Source: Erythrophleum ivorense (lineage: Eukaryota; Streptophyta; Magnoliopsida; Fabales; Fabaceae). Taken from it: DNA of 64,000 nucleotides. A program made the translations under genes and the position numbers. How positions within the stretch are numbered: position 1 is the stretch's first letter; each line of letters starts with the position of its first letter. Shown piece by piece: positions 1-14,298 of the stretch. Under the pieces are notes generated by a model. It was not told the origin of the DNA. It saw only the letters and a program-made list of their open reading frames with translations, and made no database searches. Location of the stretch: contig JAIUCV010000649.1 of the NCBI GenBank assembly GCA_026724425.1, positions 1 through 64,000 of the forward strand. Direction: 5' to 3'.

Positions 1-1070
1 TGTCTAGACCATAAAATCTAACACAAAAGATGTTTGACATTCGAAATGGTCCAAAGGTCAAGCTGTCCACTGGTGCTATCACAGAATTCTGTAGTAAACT
101 TCAAAATGTCCAATTAATTCCAAAACAATCCAATCCATGCAAATTATACCAATTCAGAAATATGTAGATGTTAGATAGAGGGAAAAAATAACTCTAAACT
201 AGTTCAGGCACACCCAGAACTTGAAACTCAATCAAATAGTACCTGAGGTCAGTTGGAGCACCTAGTACTGGGCAGATTCTTTGAAAATTCATATCTCCCT
301 CTCTAGACATCCAAATGAGGTACTTCTAGTTGTCACAAGTCACTAGGAATGTCTAGTTTTTCTGTATAAAATTTTATAGCATTTGGACATCATTTGAGCC
401 CTGTGTGACAGATTTCATTTTCAGACTTGAGTGAACAGTGACATGACCAAAACTAAAATTTTTGCCAAATTTAAAAATTCATCAAATATTCTCTAGAACT
501 TTAAAAATTTTATTCTTTAGTTTCCCAAAAATCTCTCAACAAGCTCTAATTTCATGCTAAATCTCAGATCAAGAAGAGCTCATTTGAATAAAAAGTGACA
601 TAGGGTTCCATTGTAGTCAATTTTTGCTCCATATAGGATACCATAATGTCCCAAATGGCTTTCCTTGGGTTTGGTACCTCTTGAGCAAGTCTAAAAGCAT
701 AAATAGGACTTGTGCAAGCTACCCAAATGGTCCCAAATTCCATGCATCTCAATTTGTCCATTTCACTTACACCTATACACATTTACATAAAACCATTCAA
801 GAAGCCACATTGCCATAACATACTCAAATAGCATTCAAATGGTCACATAACATATCCTCTCATTTATACATGACATATTATCATAATTACATATGTTCAT
901 AACATCATAGTACATATACAACCATTGATCAAATCAATTGCCATTTATATGGCCTTAAAGTAGCAAAATTCAAACACTTTAATGTCATCCTCTTATCTTC
1001 AAGGTGGTTGGCTTCCATTACCTTACTCTCTTGGTCCACTTAGCATATTAGAACATTGGAGAGGAGGGGA

Positions 1071-1089
1071 TGAGATTCAAAGAATCCCA
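1071..1089 (-). promoter_or_regulatory. Conserved dyad hairpin of L1
   Basis: TGAGATTC-AAA-GAATCCCA is an 8-bp inverted repeat with a 3-nt loop and one degraded pair. The same element sits at the equivalent place in all other long-LTR copies. Its role is not known; a structural or regulatory role in the LTR transcript is inference. Confidence 0.5.
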
Positions 1090-2738
1090 ATAGCTCATCT
1101 CCCATTCAATCATACGTAAAAATACAAAACAAGTCTCACAAATGCATGCATGGCATGTGGACATGTTCAATCATTTAACAAGTATTCTTAGCATTTGAAA
1201 AAGTCATACATAGCATACATAGGCTTGCCAAGCAAGTGGGTTAGCCTCACCCATTTACTTGTGGATTTTGGACTTGCCTCACCCATTCTTTAAGAGGTTC
1301 TTGGACTCAACCATGCTCTTGGGAGTCAACCTCACTTTTGGGAGACTCTTTATTTTGTCTCAACCAATCTTAAGGGTTCTTGGTTCATCCTTACCATGGC
1401 TAAGGGTTCTTGGCCTTACCATACTCAAGTAAACCCAATCACACATCATAAACATCATATGAAAGCATATTGTAACATCATGGCATGATGAAATCATGCT
1501 AGAACGCTTTTCATGGCTTAAAAATACACATACATACATTCAAATATAAGTAAAGCAAATAATCATGCAAGAGAGAAGGAGGAGTGAGCTACCTTGGATA
1601 CAATTACACACTTTTTCTCTTGAATCAAAGCTCCCTCCTTTGGCCACACACACACAAAAGTGTAAGGATGATTTCTCTTAGCCTAAACACAATTTATTGA
1701 AGCCAATTAGGTTCATGGAATTAATTCTAAGGCCACACAACTTACTTAGACACTAGCTTGATCTATAAACCTCATTATGGTTCCATAAATGCACCTAATG
1801 AAGCAGCACCCCTCAAATAAATTCTAGTCTCCATTCTTTCCCTTCAAATATATTTCTTGACTCCTTTTAAGCCTCTTGGAGTCTTCACACAATCAAAACC
1901 AAGAGCTTAACTACATGTTGCTTCTTTAGGTCATATTATGGAACAAAAAGCACCATCTCACTTTCTATGGTTTCTAAATTTTTTCCAAGGCTTCCCCCTC
2001 ATATTCATTCATCATATATGACTTAAAAATGGGCTTAAAAAAAATTAAAACCATCCCTAGCTATGCTAACACCCTTAGGCTGAGACAATGGAGGGTTTTG
2101 CTCTCCATGGACTTTCTTTTGTTTCCTTGATAGAGGAAGCACATAGGGAGACTTCTAGGGATCTTAGGAGCTCATTTAAACACTTATTTAGGCATAGGAA
2201 TTAAAAGATCAAATCAGATTTTGGAAGGAACACTTGAAACCCTAGAAATTGCCTCTTGAAATTATATGATTTTTTGTTAATTCTCTTTGCATATTCTTAA
2301 TCTCCACACCCTTTTTCCTAAGAATCACCCTTGGTTCTACCTAAAAATCAAACCCTCCTAGAGTTTCTTGAGTAGGGCGAAATGGTGGAGGAAGGGGAGG
2401 AGGGGATATCTACCATGGAAGAAGAAATTACCTTATTTTCTTACTTTTTCTCACTTTAATCTTGTCTTTTTTGAGCTCTTCTCTTCAAATCCAAATTTTC
2501 CCCTTAATTTCTCCCTTAAAATAGATTTGTAAACTTCATTTTAATTAAAGGAAAAAAAAGAGAATGGAGGAGAGGAGGTTTGGATGGAAGAAAGCATAGA
2601 AAAGTACCAAGAAACCATACATTTTTGCCTTGATTTCTCCTTCTTCTTCTCTCCCTTTGGTGCGCCTAAACCCTAGCTCTCACCTTGAATTTGGGCAGAA
2701 CAATATGAAGTTATGTGAGTGTGAGAAGGGGGTGCCAC

Positions 2739-2747
2739 TTATTTATA
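2739..2747 (-). promoter_or_regulatory. TATA box of LTR L1
   Basis: Read on the minus strand this is TATAAATAA, a strong plant TATA match in the 5' section of the LTR, upstream of sequence shared by other copies (GCACCAAAGGGAG-like text near 2655). It is a plausible core promoter with a start about 30 bases downstream, near 2710. I did not find an equally clear TATA at this place in L10 or L13. Confidence 0.4.
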
Positions 2748-2857
2748 GATGGGAGGAAGAAACACTTTTCAAAAATTCTCATTTTTCCCTTCATTCTTGG
2801 CATTTTCGTTTCTCATTCGTTTCTCAAAAATTCTCATTTTGTCCTTCATTCTTGGCA

Positions 2858-4080
2858 TATAGGAGAGAGTAAAATTCTATGAATCCTAATAGCTCATTCA
2901 CCCTTCAAGCATACTTATAAGACATTATCATGTCAAAAAAATCAAGTACACATAATAGGCACCTAGATATCAAACATACTCAAATATTTAAAGTTATATG
3001 AATCTATCAAGATAAAATCAAGCTTAAAAGAACTTTTGGTCTAGCCTCATCCAATTATTTGAGAATTTTGATTAACCTCATCCACTTTTAAGGACTCTTG
3101 AGCTAGCTTCACTTATTCTTGAGGCTTTTAGTCTTGTCTCACCCTTACCTAAGAACTTTTCGCTTCACCTCATCCAAATCAAGGGACTTTTAACATAACC
3201 TTACCCATTAAGAGCCAATTTACATTCTAAATGTATTTTAAGTTACATAATTACATCAAATCATCAAACCAATAACAATAAACATAATGCATAGTCTATA
3301 CACATATACAAGTAGTTAATGATGATCAAACAACCAATATAAGTATACAAGAATAGACAAAGAGCTACTTTTCTCAATGGAGCACAAAGTCTTCCCTTGG
3401 TTTCTCACTTCCCTTTCTCGACCTCACACTCACACTTCGAAGATACTTTACTTGCTTGGCCTAGATACATCAAATAAGACACAAATGCATTAATGGAACT
3501 ATCTCTAGACTCACGTAAGCCTTACATAAGCTAACTCTAGCTTTATGCTTCCATATAACTCCATTTATTGGCATAATGAAGCAACTCATATAATTCATTA
3601 TCTTGGCTCTAATTTTTCACTCAATATAAGTCATCTGACTCCATTTAAATTCATTAGAGTCATTATAAACTCAAATTAAAAAGCCTAATACCAAGTTGCT
3701 TCTTTATGCATAATAGAATACTAAATTTTCACCTTTTAAATAAGGCTTCTAAATTCAAACCAATGGTTCTTTTAGTGTATATAATTCATATCTAGACCAT
3801 TTCTATCTTTAAAATTAAAGAAAACTCTCCCTAGGTACCTTAAACTTGCTTAGGTCGAGACATGTACAAGGAAGAGCACCCATGGGGTTTTGTACATTCT
3901 TCTAAGGAATTTAACACCTATATAGGTTTTTAGCCTCTTTTTAGCTCAATCATACTCTTACATGGCATAAAATATTATTTTAAAACTTCATATTTCTTAA
4001 GGTGCAATCAAAATTATAAATATGGAAACTTGCAACCTATAGCTCTTTTATGATTTCCATTGGTTCCATATTAATCTCTA
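2858..4080 (-). repeat. Long-LTR family copy L2 (fragment)
   Basis: This minus-strand LTR fragment begins abruptly at the dyad hairpin region (2868-2900). It continues through the 31-bp-type array (about 3040-3210, repeated 'gacttttag...cctcaccc') and the block with CCCTAGGTACCT near 3830. It is probably the host copy into which L1 went. The part of L2 left of L1 would lie outside the window. Confidence 0.65.
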
Positions 4081-4440
4081 CACTCTATATATCACACTAT
4101 TACATACTATGTGTTATAACTTACTATGTTAGAGAACCTTGTACTTACTGCCAAAAAACCTTGTTGATAAGGTCTTAGATTTTACATTGTAGAATACAAG
4201 ATCCTATTGACAAAATCCTTGACCTATTAACAAGATATTATCTCAGCTCTTATAATGATAAAGTTTAATGCCCCTTATCCTCTATAACTTATCTAAGCAA
4301 CTCATATATATCAATTAAGTTTATTCATACTCATGCATATAGGAGTCCAAACTTTATTCTTTCTTTTCCTTAACTTATTTTCATCATAAAAAAGTTTGTT
4401 CATACTCATTTTATCATGTTTAAGTCATGGAATCCCTTAG
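4081..4440. other. Unassigned AT-rich stretch
   Basis: No coding signal and no clear match to the LTR landmarks. It contains short imperfect repeats around 'ccttgttgataaggtctta'. It may be a diverged LTR end or an unrelated insertion. Confidence 0.4.
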
Positions 4441-6187
4441 AAAAGTCAAAAACCCAAAATGATAGCATAAACGTAAAATCTGCACTAACTTTGCAAATTC
4501 ATAACTTAAACTATATAGCTCTAAACCATGAAAATTAGGTGTCTATGGAAAGCTTAGGATGTGAAATACATGTTGTAAAAATTTTAGGTGAAATTGAGTT
4601 CATTTGCCTTGCCAAAAATAATGGAATAATAACCTATTGTAGAAAGGAGGGCATATGATAGACTTAATCTTTAAAATTCCATATCTTAGGCTACACTACT
4701 CCATTTTTAGTGATCTCAGTGGTTTTGGAAAGCTTGAGATGAGATATATTTGTTATAAAATTTTCAAGAGTATCTGAGTTCATTTGGCTTATGAAAAACT
4801 TAGCATATCAGTGGCTGCTATAGTACTCGGACATAATTAGGCCCTTAACTTCAAAAAATCATAACTTCATCTATACAACTCCTTTTTATGCAAGCTCAGT
4901 GACTATAGAAAGCTTATAATTCCAATTATATGTGTATAAATTTTCATAAGAATTGGAATTTATTGGCTCTTCAAATCCATTAAAACTAGAACTGTCAGAT
5001 ATCATAGAATATTCTATGAACCTCCAAAAATTATGATTTTTGGCCTCATAGAAAACTCTCTTAAGTATCCATATGTATGCCAAATCTCAAACTCCAACTA
5101 AATCATTTAGTTAACTTTGGATATAGGAGTTGTTTAGGGTCTTTTTATGCCTAACCTTCGTATCCTTTTGGGTCGTTTGGCATCCAAATGGAATTCTTCC
5201 ACTTGGAGCAAGTTTTAATCATCCTAAATAGCATTTCTAACTATTCTATATCATGTCAAAGGACTTGGATCAAAATTTGACCCCTTGGCACCTAACTAGC
5301 ACATGCTCTCCAATGACATTTCATACATCATCTTAGCCATTCTGTGCCAAATCATATATTCACCTAACTAATATACATGTTCTCATACTTAAATACTTAG
5401 TTCTATTCAAAAACATCATTAAATACATAAGTAACCGTCATCCATACATAATGGTCAATTCATACATACGCACTTGCTAAAAGTTGGACTATTTAGGTTA
5501 CAAGTTTCATAATACATTATCCATGCCATTCTTGATACATAAATTATATTTTATCATATATAATGCTTCTTGCACATAACTTCTAATATCTAATCTTCTC
5601 ATCTTCCTTGCTTTGGCTTAGTAACCCTGCAATGGTTAGTGGGAGCATGGGGTGAGATTCGGGGAGAATCTCAATAGCATAAACTTATCTAATTCAATGT
5701 ACACAAGAATGCTGTGAGTGAATGCAATGTATGTGGTGTAAAAATGCTATGCACATGCATCATGTAAATCATATGCATCATGTAACATGAAAACTCATTC
5801 ATTTCTTGCCATGACAACATCATAAACTAATTAGGCTCTACTAATCTCAACCCAGCGCCAAGGAAGAGCTACTGAGGTCAATTCCATGCCTTAGGGAACT
5901 AGAAGCCATCACATAATCTTTTCATAAACATAAGGTGCTCATAAAGCTCATATGAAAACATAATGAATTATTCTTCATAAAAGCATCAAGCAACTACACA
6001 CACAAGCATATCAACTTATCCAAGCACTCAATTGCATGCAAAAAGTAGAGAGAAAGCTACCTTAAGACGTGTAGAGGTTCAAGATGCCACTAACCCACTT
6101 CTTCTTGCTTTTCTATATCTTGTTTTTCCATCACTTGGCACCCACACTTAGTACGTTTAGGTTAGTTTGGCCTACAAGCATCAAACC
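4441..6187 (-). repeat. Long-LTR family copy L3, first part
   Basis: Minus-strand LTR: 3'-half units at 4440-5560 (repeating 'catagaaagctt' and 'aaaattcataac' text), dyad hairpin at about 5651-5670, a decayed array, and the 'gctacctt' block at about 6056. The copy is interrupted at 6188 by solo LTR L4 and resumes at 9802. No gene is present. Confidence 0.65.
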
Positions 6188-9100
6188 TATCATACCATAA
6201 TACTTTAACTTCATTATTTTCATATCCATACATTATATGACCTAATTTTAAGGAAAATGGCATAAAATATTGTATGTAATCGCGTTACATCAATGTTTAA
6301 AATTCATTATGTGTCCCATGAACCCTGTGAACTTAGCAATATCATTATCTACTCATACTTTATCCATACTAGTCACAAAAATTTCAAAACATTCCATATA
6401 CCACGGATTAGAGACTAAAAACCAAAAAAATCATGTTTCAGCCTCAAGTCCATAATTTAGGTTTCTACTAACAACTTTGGAAAATCATAACTAATTCTAG
6501 AAAAATAAAAATCAAGCAACCGATAGCTTTCTAGAAATCCTTGGATGTTACATTTATACTAAAAATAATTCCAAGCTATGAAGACATCATTTGGACCACA
6601 TTTGATAACAGAAAAGCAACATAGGTTAGACTACCCAGCGTTTTTACTATAGTTTACTGATATAAAATTTCAAAAATTCATAACTAATTCCAAAAAAATC
6701 CAATCTAAGAAAACTATACCAATTTGGAAAGATAAAGATGTTAAATAGAGAGAAAAAATAATTCCAGACCAATTGAAGCCTTAACAATTGATGGAATAAT
6801 GACTAAGGTTTGACTGCGCCCCTAATGCTGATTTAAAACTTCAAAAATTCATAACTCCCTCCAATTCAGGTGATTCTAGTTGGTATAGTTCACTATAAAT
6901 GTCTAGTTTTGCCTTATAAAATTTCATAGCTATTGGACATCATTTGACCTATGAATGACAGAGGCAAAGTTTCAAACCATATGAACAGTCACATTGTCAA
7001 ATTATGAAATTTCAGCCAACTATGGAAATTCGCCAAAAATTCTATAGAACTCCAAATAAAATAGATTTTAGCTTTCCAAAAACCTCTAAACAATATCTAT
7101 GTGCATGTCAAATTTTAGACTAAGAAGAGTTCATTTGGATAGGTTTTACTATAGCTCACAATTATGGTCACTTTAGTGTCATCTAAGGGTTCAATTTAGT
7201 TCAAATGGTCTTCTTTATGTTCTAGCACCTCTTGGGCAAGTTTGAAAGCATAATTACATCATATATGAATTGCCCAAGTGGTCCAAATCATCATAAATCT
7301 CAATATAGCTATTCCACATGCAAGAATGCATAAGAAAATATAAGCTTTTAAGTACCCAAATCACATTCTACAATTACTTTGCCATCAAATTTGGTTCATA
7401 CATCCTCCAACATGTTTTTACATTTGCTTAAATGTTTACACATTTGCTCAAATGTTTACAACTCAAACATAATATGTACATAAACATTTTGACATTTCCT
7501 TGCATTCAAAAGCTATACAAATTACATATTTGTCATAATATAGCCATTTAGGCTTCTTGACCTCTATTCTTTGGTTCTTGAACTCCACCTAGACCATATG
7601 AGATAAGAGAAGGAAGGGGATGAGATTCATGGAATCTGCATAGCTCATACACCCATTCAAATACACATTCAAGGCATATAATATGTTAAAGGGTACAAGT
7701 ATGCAAACTAACCAATCCATTAAGTATTCAAATCTACATTTCCATGCCATAAAGTCACATCAAACACAAGAATGAGCTCTAAGGACTTTTGTTTTAGTCT
7801 CACCCCATTTCTAGGACTTTTGGATTTGCCTTACTCTTGAGTTAGGGACTTTTAACTTGGCCTCACTCATCCATGAGACTTTTAACCTTGTCTCACCCAT
7901 GGCTAAAGACTTTTGGCATTTCCTCACCCATAAAGGGACTTTTAGCATCATCTCACCCTTATGAGCAATGTTCACAAAACCATTAACATTCAAGAAGGCA
8001 TATTGGTACCAATGTAATAAGACAGTATCAAGTGGCATGTTTCAAGATACAAATGCACATACAAACACACAATGACACATATACACCCAAAAGTGCAAAC
8101 AAGAATAGGGTAGAGAGCTACCTTGATGTTTATTCAAGCTTTAGTTTGGAGCATTCCTCTCCTTCCCGACCTTGCAAGCATAATGAGATGGGATTAGTTT
8201 TCCTTAGCCTAACCACAATAAACAACGCTCAATTATACTCTTGAAGCAAGCCAAGATCTTAAACACATATCAAAGGAGCATACTTTGTTCACTAGTTACA
8301 TAATGGTTCCATTAATAGCCTAATGAAGCAACTACTATAATTCAAATTCTTGGCTCCATTCTCTTCCCATATCTAGGCCTCTTAACTTCATTTAAGGTCC
8401 TTGGAGCCATCGCACCCCACACTTTCAAAAGCCTAGATATATGTTGCTTTATAAGGATACATTATAAAAGCCATTGCCTCATCTCTCAATCTATGGCTTC
8501 TAATTTTTTTCCAAGGGTTCCTCCCACCTTCTTCCATCATATAAAGTTTCAAACCAAGCCTAGAATAAATTAAAACATTCCTTAGTCTATTCTTCCAAGC
8601 TTGGTCGAGATTATAAGGGAGGAGAAAGCCCATGGAATTCTTGATTCTTTTTTGATGGGACAAACACTTGGAAGGCTTCTTAGGGGTCTTAAGAGCTCAA
8701 ATAAACATTCACACATGCAAGAAAATTCGAGAATCAAATTAGTTTTTGCATTATGTTCAAGAGCTTCACACTTTCCTATCTTAATTTCCATTAGTTTTCC
8801 TTCCAATTTTTTACATATTCTAAGTTCTCATAGCCTAAATCATGGGTTTCATGCTTGCTCTAAGTTAGAAACTTCCCCTTCTCCCTAACTCTCAAGTTGG
8901 CCAAGACACTCAAGAAGAAGCAACCAAATGGAAGGAAGTTACCTCGAATTAAGCTTACTTCAAGAGCTCTTCTTGTTGCTTTGGCCTTCTCTTTGAATCT
9001 CTACTTTTTTCCTCTAGTTCAAGGCCAAAATAGAACTATATTATCCACTAAAACCATGGAGAGTTAAAGTAAAAAGAGGAGAACAACTTTAAAGAAGAGA

Positions 9101-9801
9101 AAGTCATGAATTATTGAATTTTTCTTACCCTTTTTCCTTGATTTTTCCCTTCTTTCTTGGCTCCTCTTGGTGCTTCTCTCTCTCTCCAACTCCCTTCTTT
9201 GTTTTGGATGTGATTAAGTTGATTAAGAAGAGACTAAAATTTTGGATGCCTAATATAAGGAGGTTTCAAGAAGCATTTGTTTTGAAAATTTTATTTTTGT
9301 CCCATATACTTGACATTATTGTTTTAACTTCGTTTTAGCTCCTTTTTGAGAACCATGTTTTTCATCATAAAATTTAGATTCCTAAATTTATAAAATGCCT
9401 TTGGAATCACTCAATTTGGAGCTAGAATCTTCCAAAAGAATCGGTTAAAGTTTAGGTCAACCGACGTTCAAAAATACACATTGGAGGGGTTTTAACTATC
9501 TCGAGCCTTCCCAAGATTTTTAAGGCCTTTGAGAACCCTAAAAGGCTCAAATTTTCCATTTAAAAGACTCTCCTGTGAGTTTTCCAAAAAGTGCCCATAT
9601 TTTTGAAAATATCACTAGACTTTCAGCAAATTTTTTGAACCACTCCGGCCCCCCATTTCTGGGCAACTTAAGACTTAAATCCTCATTTTTCATTATTTGA
9701 AATTTTATCCAAATTTTATTTAGTCTTAAATCACTCATCTCAGGGGAGTTGCTTTTCAAACTGCCTCATTACGATGTTTTTACTAAGTACTAGACATTAC
9801 A
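6188..9801 (-). repeat. Solo LTR L4 (long-LTR family)
   Basis: This is a complete minus-strand LTR of 3614 bp. Its plus-strand start, TATCATACCATAAT, is a degraded form of the TGTAATACCATAA seen at 10594. It ends in ATTACA at 9801. Flanks are AAACC (6183-6187) and AACCC (9802-9806), a target-site duplication with one mismatch. Inside are 3'-half units (6430-7300), the hairpin (about 7620-7640), the array (about 7790-7960), and the 5' section with the block about 9400-9560 that L6, L7, L10 and L13 share. There is no internal region or second LTR, so this is a solo LTR nested in L3. Confidence 0.75.
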
Positions 9802-10593
9802 AACCCATAATGCAAATTAGTCCATTTAAATCCATCTAAAGCCTTAGTATCAACACTTACCCCCATTTTAGTCTAACTTGTGTTTTGGAGTCAATTTAGG
9901 CTCATTAGGAAGCAACTTCCATTCATCTAGGTTCCAATTTCCTATAGGCTACATGCCATATGACCTCAATGGAACCCATTTGAGCCATCCAATCTTTAGC
10001 TAGAGAGGTCTACAACCCACTTACTTCTTTACCCCATTTTAGGCCCTAAAGTTTCCACTTTCATTCTAGAGCTTCTAAATTCAATCCATTGGTTCCATAA
10101 TTATTTATTCCCCTTATTTATGTCTGTTAAATAATTGGAAACCAAAAAACCTCTCCGTAGGTGCTTCATCCACACGTTGCCCCGAGACACACTTCATAAA
10201 AAGGGCCAATGGGAGTTTTCTTGCTTCCTTCATGGATTTTGATGCATGGATATGTGCTCTAGCTTCTCTTTGGCTTAATTATGGTTTCATATAGCTTAAA
10301 AATACTCTTATATAGTTCCAAATCTTTTATGGTTCACTTAAAAACCTAGGTGACACAACATACTCTCTATGGCTTTCTATGGTATTTTCTTTGCACAATC
10401 TTACTCTTCTCCTTTCTAAACTCTTGTTTCTATTAACATTTCATTGAATTCAAGCTCTCTCCTCTGCTCTCTCTCTAGGCCGAAACTTAAGGAGGATGAA
10501 AGCCTAAGGAATATCTAGTTTTCTCACTTATAGTATGCCTTGTTTGAAAGCTTACTAAGTGGTGATTCTCTTACTCTATTTGGTTGCTTCAAA
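9802..10593 (-). repeat. Long-LTR family copy L3, second part
   Basis: This continues L3 beyond the nested L4. It carries the LTR blocks that follow the array, including 'gaagcaactt' at about 9910 and 'ctctctctaggccgaa' at about 10468. It is interrupted at 10594 by L5. Confidence 0.6.
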
Positions 10594-11959
10594 TGTAATA
10601 CCATAACTATATAGGACTCAATCCATAGCATAAATAGCTTATGGCATTTATTTACATGAAAATCACACTTTTGGTGGGCAAAAATAACCAATATTAAATG
10701 CTTAATTATTCATTCTATGTTTTAGAGACCATATGAGCTTACCACATTCGTTTTACATCTATAACACATTTATTCAATTAGAATTATCACAATTGGGAGC
10801 TCAAAATTTGGGTCTAAGCCATAGAACATGAAGTCACATTACACCTAGCATCTTTCCCATCTATTTCATATTCTGATATGAATTTTGAAAAATCATAATT
10901 AATTCTAAAAAAATTGAAATCATTCTAATTATACCATTCTAGAAAGCTACAGATATCCTCTAATAGTCATAAAAATTTCAGATCAAAACAACTAGGTTTA
11001 CGCCATGAAAACTGATGGAACAATAACACTAGTCACTAATGCATCCTGTAGCTGAACTCAAACTTCAAAAACTTATTTCTCCCTCAACAGAGCTCCAAAT
11101 GAGGTACTCTTAGTGGCTATAAAAATCTTATAATGTCTAGTTTATGCTTGTAAAATTTCATAAGCATTGGATTTCATTTGTCTCTCAAGTGACATAGAAA
11201 TGCAAACTGACCATATGAACAGTAACTAGGACAATTCTACATAATTTGGCCAACTTTAAAAATTCATAATAAATTCTCTAGAGCTCCAAATTAGGTGTTC
11301 TTTATCTCTATGAAAAGCTCTATATGAGACCTATAATCATGCCAAATTGCATGCCTAAAATCATCCATTTGATTAGAATTTGGTTTAGCTCATGATTATG
11401 TCACTTTTGAAGCTACAAAGGGGTCAAATATGCACCAAATGGTCTTCTAACCATTCCACAACCATTTGAGCACATCTAAAAGCATAAACACAACCTATGA
11501 GAGCATCCCAAATGGTCCAAATCATCATAAATCTTAAAGTCACTATCGTAGTTATTCTTACATACATGGACATCAAAGCATATTAATGTCAAAAACTCAC
11601 ATAACCATTCATTTGATTCCAAATTCCATTCATACCTCATATTTACATACATTTGCTTGTGCTTAATGGTTTATATCATATGTACATCATATAGATACAA
11701 AATTTGACATCAAAATACAAAATTTTCTATTCCATTGTTAAAGTCCTATGCTTCAAGGTGCTTGGCTCCCATTTTCTTGTTCCTTGAGCTTCACTTAGAT
11801 GTGGTTAGACATAATATGGGGTAGAGAGAGATTCAAAAATTTTCAATAGCTCTTTACCTTTTCAAACATTGATATAAGATACATTTTTATGTCATAGAAT
11901 GTATGCATGCCATAAAAGCTTCTAACAAACATACATAAACATATTTCCATGTCACATAA
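10594..11959 (-). repeat. Long-LTR family copy L5, first part
   Basis: Starts with an intact LTR end, TGTAATACCATAA, preceded by TCAAA (10589-10593). It contains 3'-half units (10700-11700) and a degraded dyad hairpin near 11826-11850. It is interrupted at 11960 by an LTR of another type and resumes at 21883. Confidence 0.7.
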
Positions 11960-13964
11960 TGATAATCATGATTTTTATATATTTTATTCTCCTTAGTTTA
12001 AGCATTTTAATGATCAAATATGGCTTTAAGGGTTCAATTATTAGGTGGAATTTGATCTTAGTAGCCATTTTTGCACTCTAGGAAATTATTTATGAAATTA
12101 TTGAATTTTTGTAACGAATGTAATTTCTGTAAAATGATGAAATGAGCTGTATAAAAGAAAATCCTCTGAAATGGGCTAGATAATGTCCCAAAAAATTTGG
12201 GTAGAGTCCTAGACTCCTAAAAATGATAATTCTAGGCTCAGATAGAAAGAAAAATGGAGTTAGGATGGAGAAACAATTTGTGATGAAAACTGACAAAACA
12301 TAATAGCATTTTTCGTAAATAAGTGCAAATTCTGGAAAAACACATAAGAGGGCTTTTTAAATGAGAAATTTGATTTGCCCAAGTTCTCAAAGGCCCTAAA
12401 AATCATAGGAAGCCCCGAGACCAATAAAGACCCTCCGATGTATGTTTTCTAATATCGGTGAGCTTAAACTTTGATAGATTTGTTCGATAAGGTTTTAGGT
12501 CCAAATTGAGTGATTCCAAAGGAATTTTGTTAAATTGGAGACCTAAATTTTATAATAAAAAAGACGGTTCTGAAAAATGAGCTAAAACAAAGTCAAAACA
12601 AAATTGCCATTACAAAAGGACAAAATTAGAATTTTTGAAAAAGTATGCTTCTCGAAACTCCCACACATTTCTCCGTTCTTTTCCCAACTTCTCAAGCACA
12701 AAATTTTCTGCCTAAAATATAGAATATGATCTACTCTCTTAGGCACACAAGAAGGGGAAGAAAAGGAGAAGAAAAATCAAGGAAAAGGTAGGTAAATCCA
12801 TAGAATTTCATGCCCTTTCTTCCTCTAACTTTGCTCCTCTCTTTATAGGCTTTCTTTCCATGGTTTATTTAAGCTATTTGGTTTTGTTTTAATCCAGAAT
12901 ATTGAGGGGAAGTTAAATTCTTGAAGGGAAGCAAACCAAGGAGAAAGACTCTTGAAACTAAGTTCGAATCTAACGTAATTCATGCTTTGAATTATTTCTT
13001 CCTCTTGCTTTGAGTTTTGGCCTAAATCAGAACCATATGGGGGAAGGAAGTTCTGTCCATAAACAAGAGAGGAACAAGGGTTTTAGGCTATGGGGAGATG
13101 GAATATGGCAAGAAATTCTAAGAAAAATCAATAGAAATCAAGTTAGAAAAGTGTGGAGTTTTCGAGGTTTTGTAAAATCTGATTTTGTGTGAATGTTTCC
13201 TTGGTTATTTGAATGTTTCCTTGAGCTCCTAAGACCTCTAGAAACCCTCCCAAGTGGTTCTCCCATCAAGAAAAAATCAAAAAGCTTGTGAACTCCTTCC
13301 TTAGTGCATATCTCAACCTAGGATAATTTATAGAGCTAGGGAGTGTTTTAATTTGTTCTAGTCTTGATTTGGGACTTTATATGATGTTAGAAGATGAGAG
13401 AGACCATTAGAAAAAATTTAGGAGCCATGGAATGAGAGATGGAGCAATGGTGTCTATAATGGTACTTTATGAAGCAACTTGAATTTCCAATTGTGTAAGT
13501 GAATGTGTGAGGGCTCCAAGGACCTTAAATAAGTCCAAGAAGTCTAGAAATTACAAGAGAATGGGGCCTAGAGCTTGAAATATGAGAGTTGCTTCATTGA
13601 GTCAATTATGGAACCATTATGCCACTTATGAGACCAAGTGTGTATTCAAGCTTTAGTTTAATGTCTTGGCTTGCTTCAAGTATGTGATGGTGTGATAATT
13701 GTGATGTTTAGGTCAAGAGAACCCTTTCCACCTAGGTGCACTTGTGAGGCCGAAAAGAGGGAAGGAAAAGATTAAGAAAAGTTTGTATCAATCCAAGGTA
13801 GCTCTCCACCTCATTCTCTTTGTATTTTTGTGTGCATATGTATGTTATTATATGCTTGTGTGTGTTCTTGTGACTTGATGATATGCCACTTGATACCTTG
13901 ACTTTACATTGGTGCCAATGTGTCTTCTTGAATGACTATAGTTGTGGAAATAGCTCATAAGGGT

Positions 13965-14150
13965 GAGGTGATGCCAAAAGTCCCTTAATGAAGGTGAGGA
14001 GATGCCAAAAGTCTCATGGTATGGGTGAGACAAGGTCAAAAGTTTCTTGGAAGAGTAAGGTCAAGTCAAAAGTCCCTAGACCAAGAGTGAGGCAAATCCA
14101 AAAGTCTTAGAAATGGGGTGAGGCAAAACCAAAAGTCCCTAGAGCATGGT
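13965..14150 (+). repeat. 31-bp array of L6
   Basis: Six units built on CCAAAAGTCCC and GGTGAGGC. The CCAAAAG or TCAAAAG cores start at 13974, 14005, 14036, 14066, 14098 and 14129. Steps are 31, 31, 30, 32 and 31 bp. Confidence 0.8.
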
Positions 14151-14279
14151 CTTGGCTTGAATGTGAATAAGTGGCATGAGAATTATGACTTTGCATACTT
14201 CATGGTTGCCAAACCTTCCATACATGTGATTAGATGTATATATGCCTTGAATGTGTGTATGAATGGGTGTGTGAGCTAT

Positions 14280-14298
14280 TGAGATTCTTAGAATCTCA
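14280..14298 (+). promoter_or_regulatory. Conserved dyad hairpin of L6
   Basis: TGAGATTC-TTA-GAATCTCA, a perfect 8-bp stem with a 3-nt loop, followed by a C/T-rich run at 14299-14320. It is preceded by GAGCTAT, as in other copies. Confidence 0.6.

Larger units (their letters stand above)
1..2857 (-). repeat. Long-LTR family copy L1 (fragment)
   Basis: This is minus-strand LTR sequence of the Tekay/Del-like family that fills the window, cut by the left window edge. On the plus strand the order is the LTR 3' half (1-1000, repeated short blocks ending in 'aaaattcata'-like text), the dyad hairpin (1071-1089), the 31-bp-type array (about 1225-1430), then the LTR 5' section to about 2857. The closest relative here is L11, whose 38490-38610 matches 2410-2560 well. 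The junction at about 2857 has no TTACA end, so the LTR start seems to be lost. There is no gene; the ORFs at 624, 564 and 2630 are chance frames. Confidence 0.75.

Noticed and set aside
8433..9338. Cluster of ORFs (76-95 codons) on both strands as a possible host gene
   Set aside because: They lie in the 5' section of solo LTR L4, overlap each other on both strands and have no domain.
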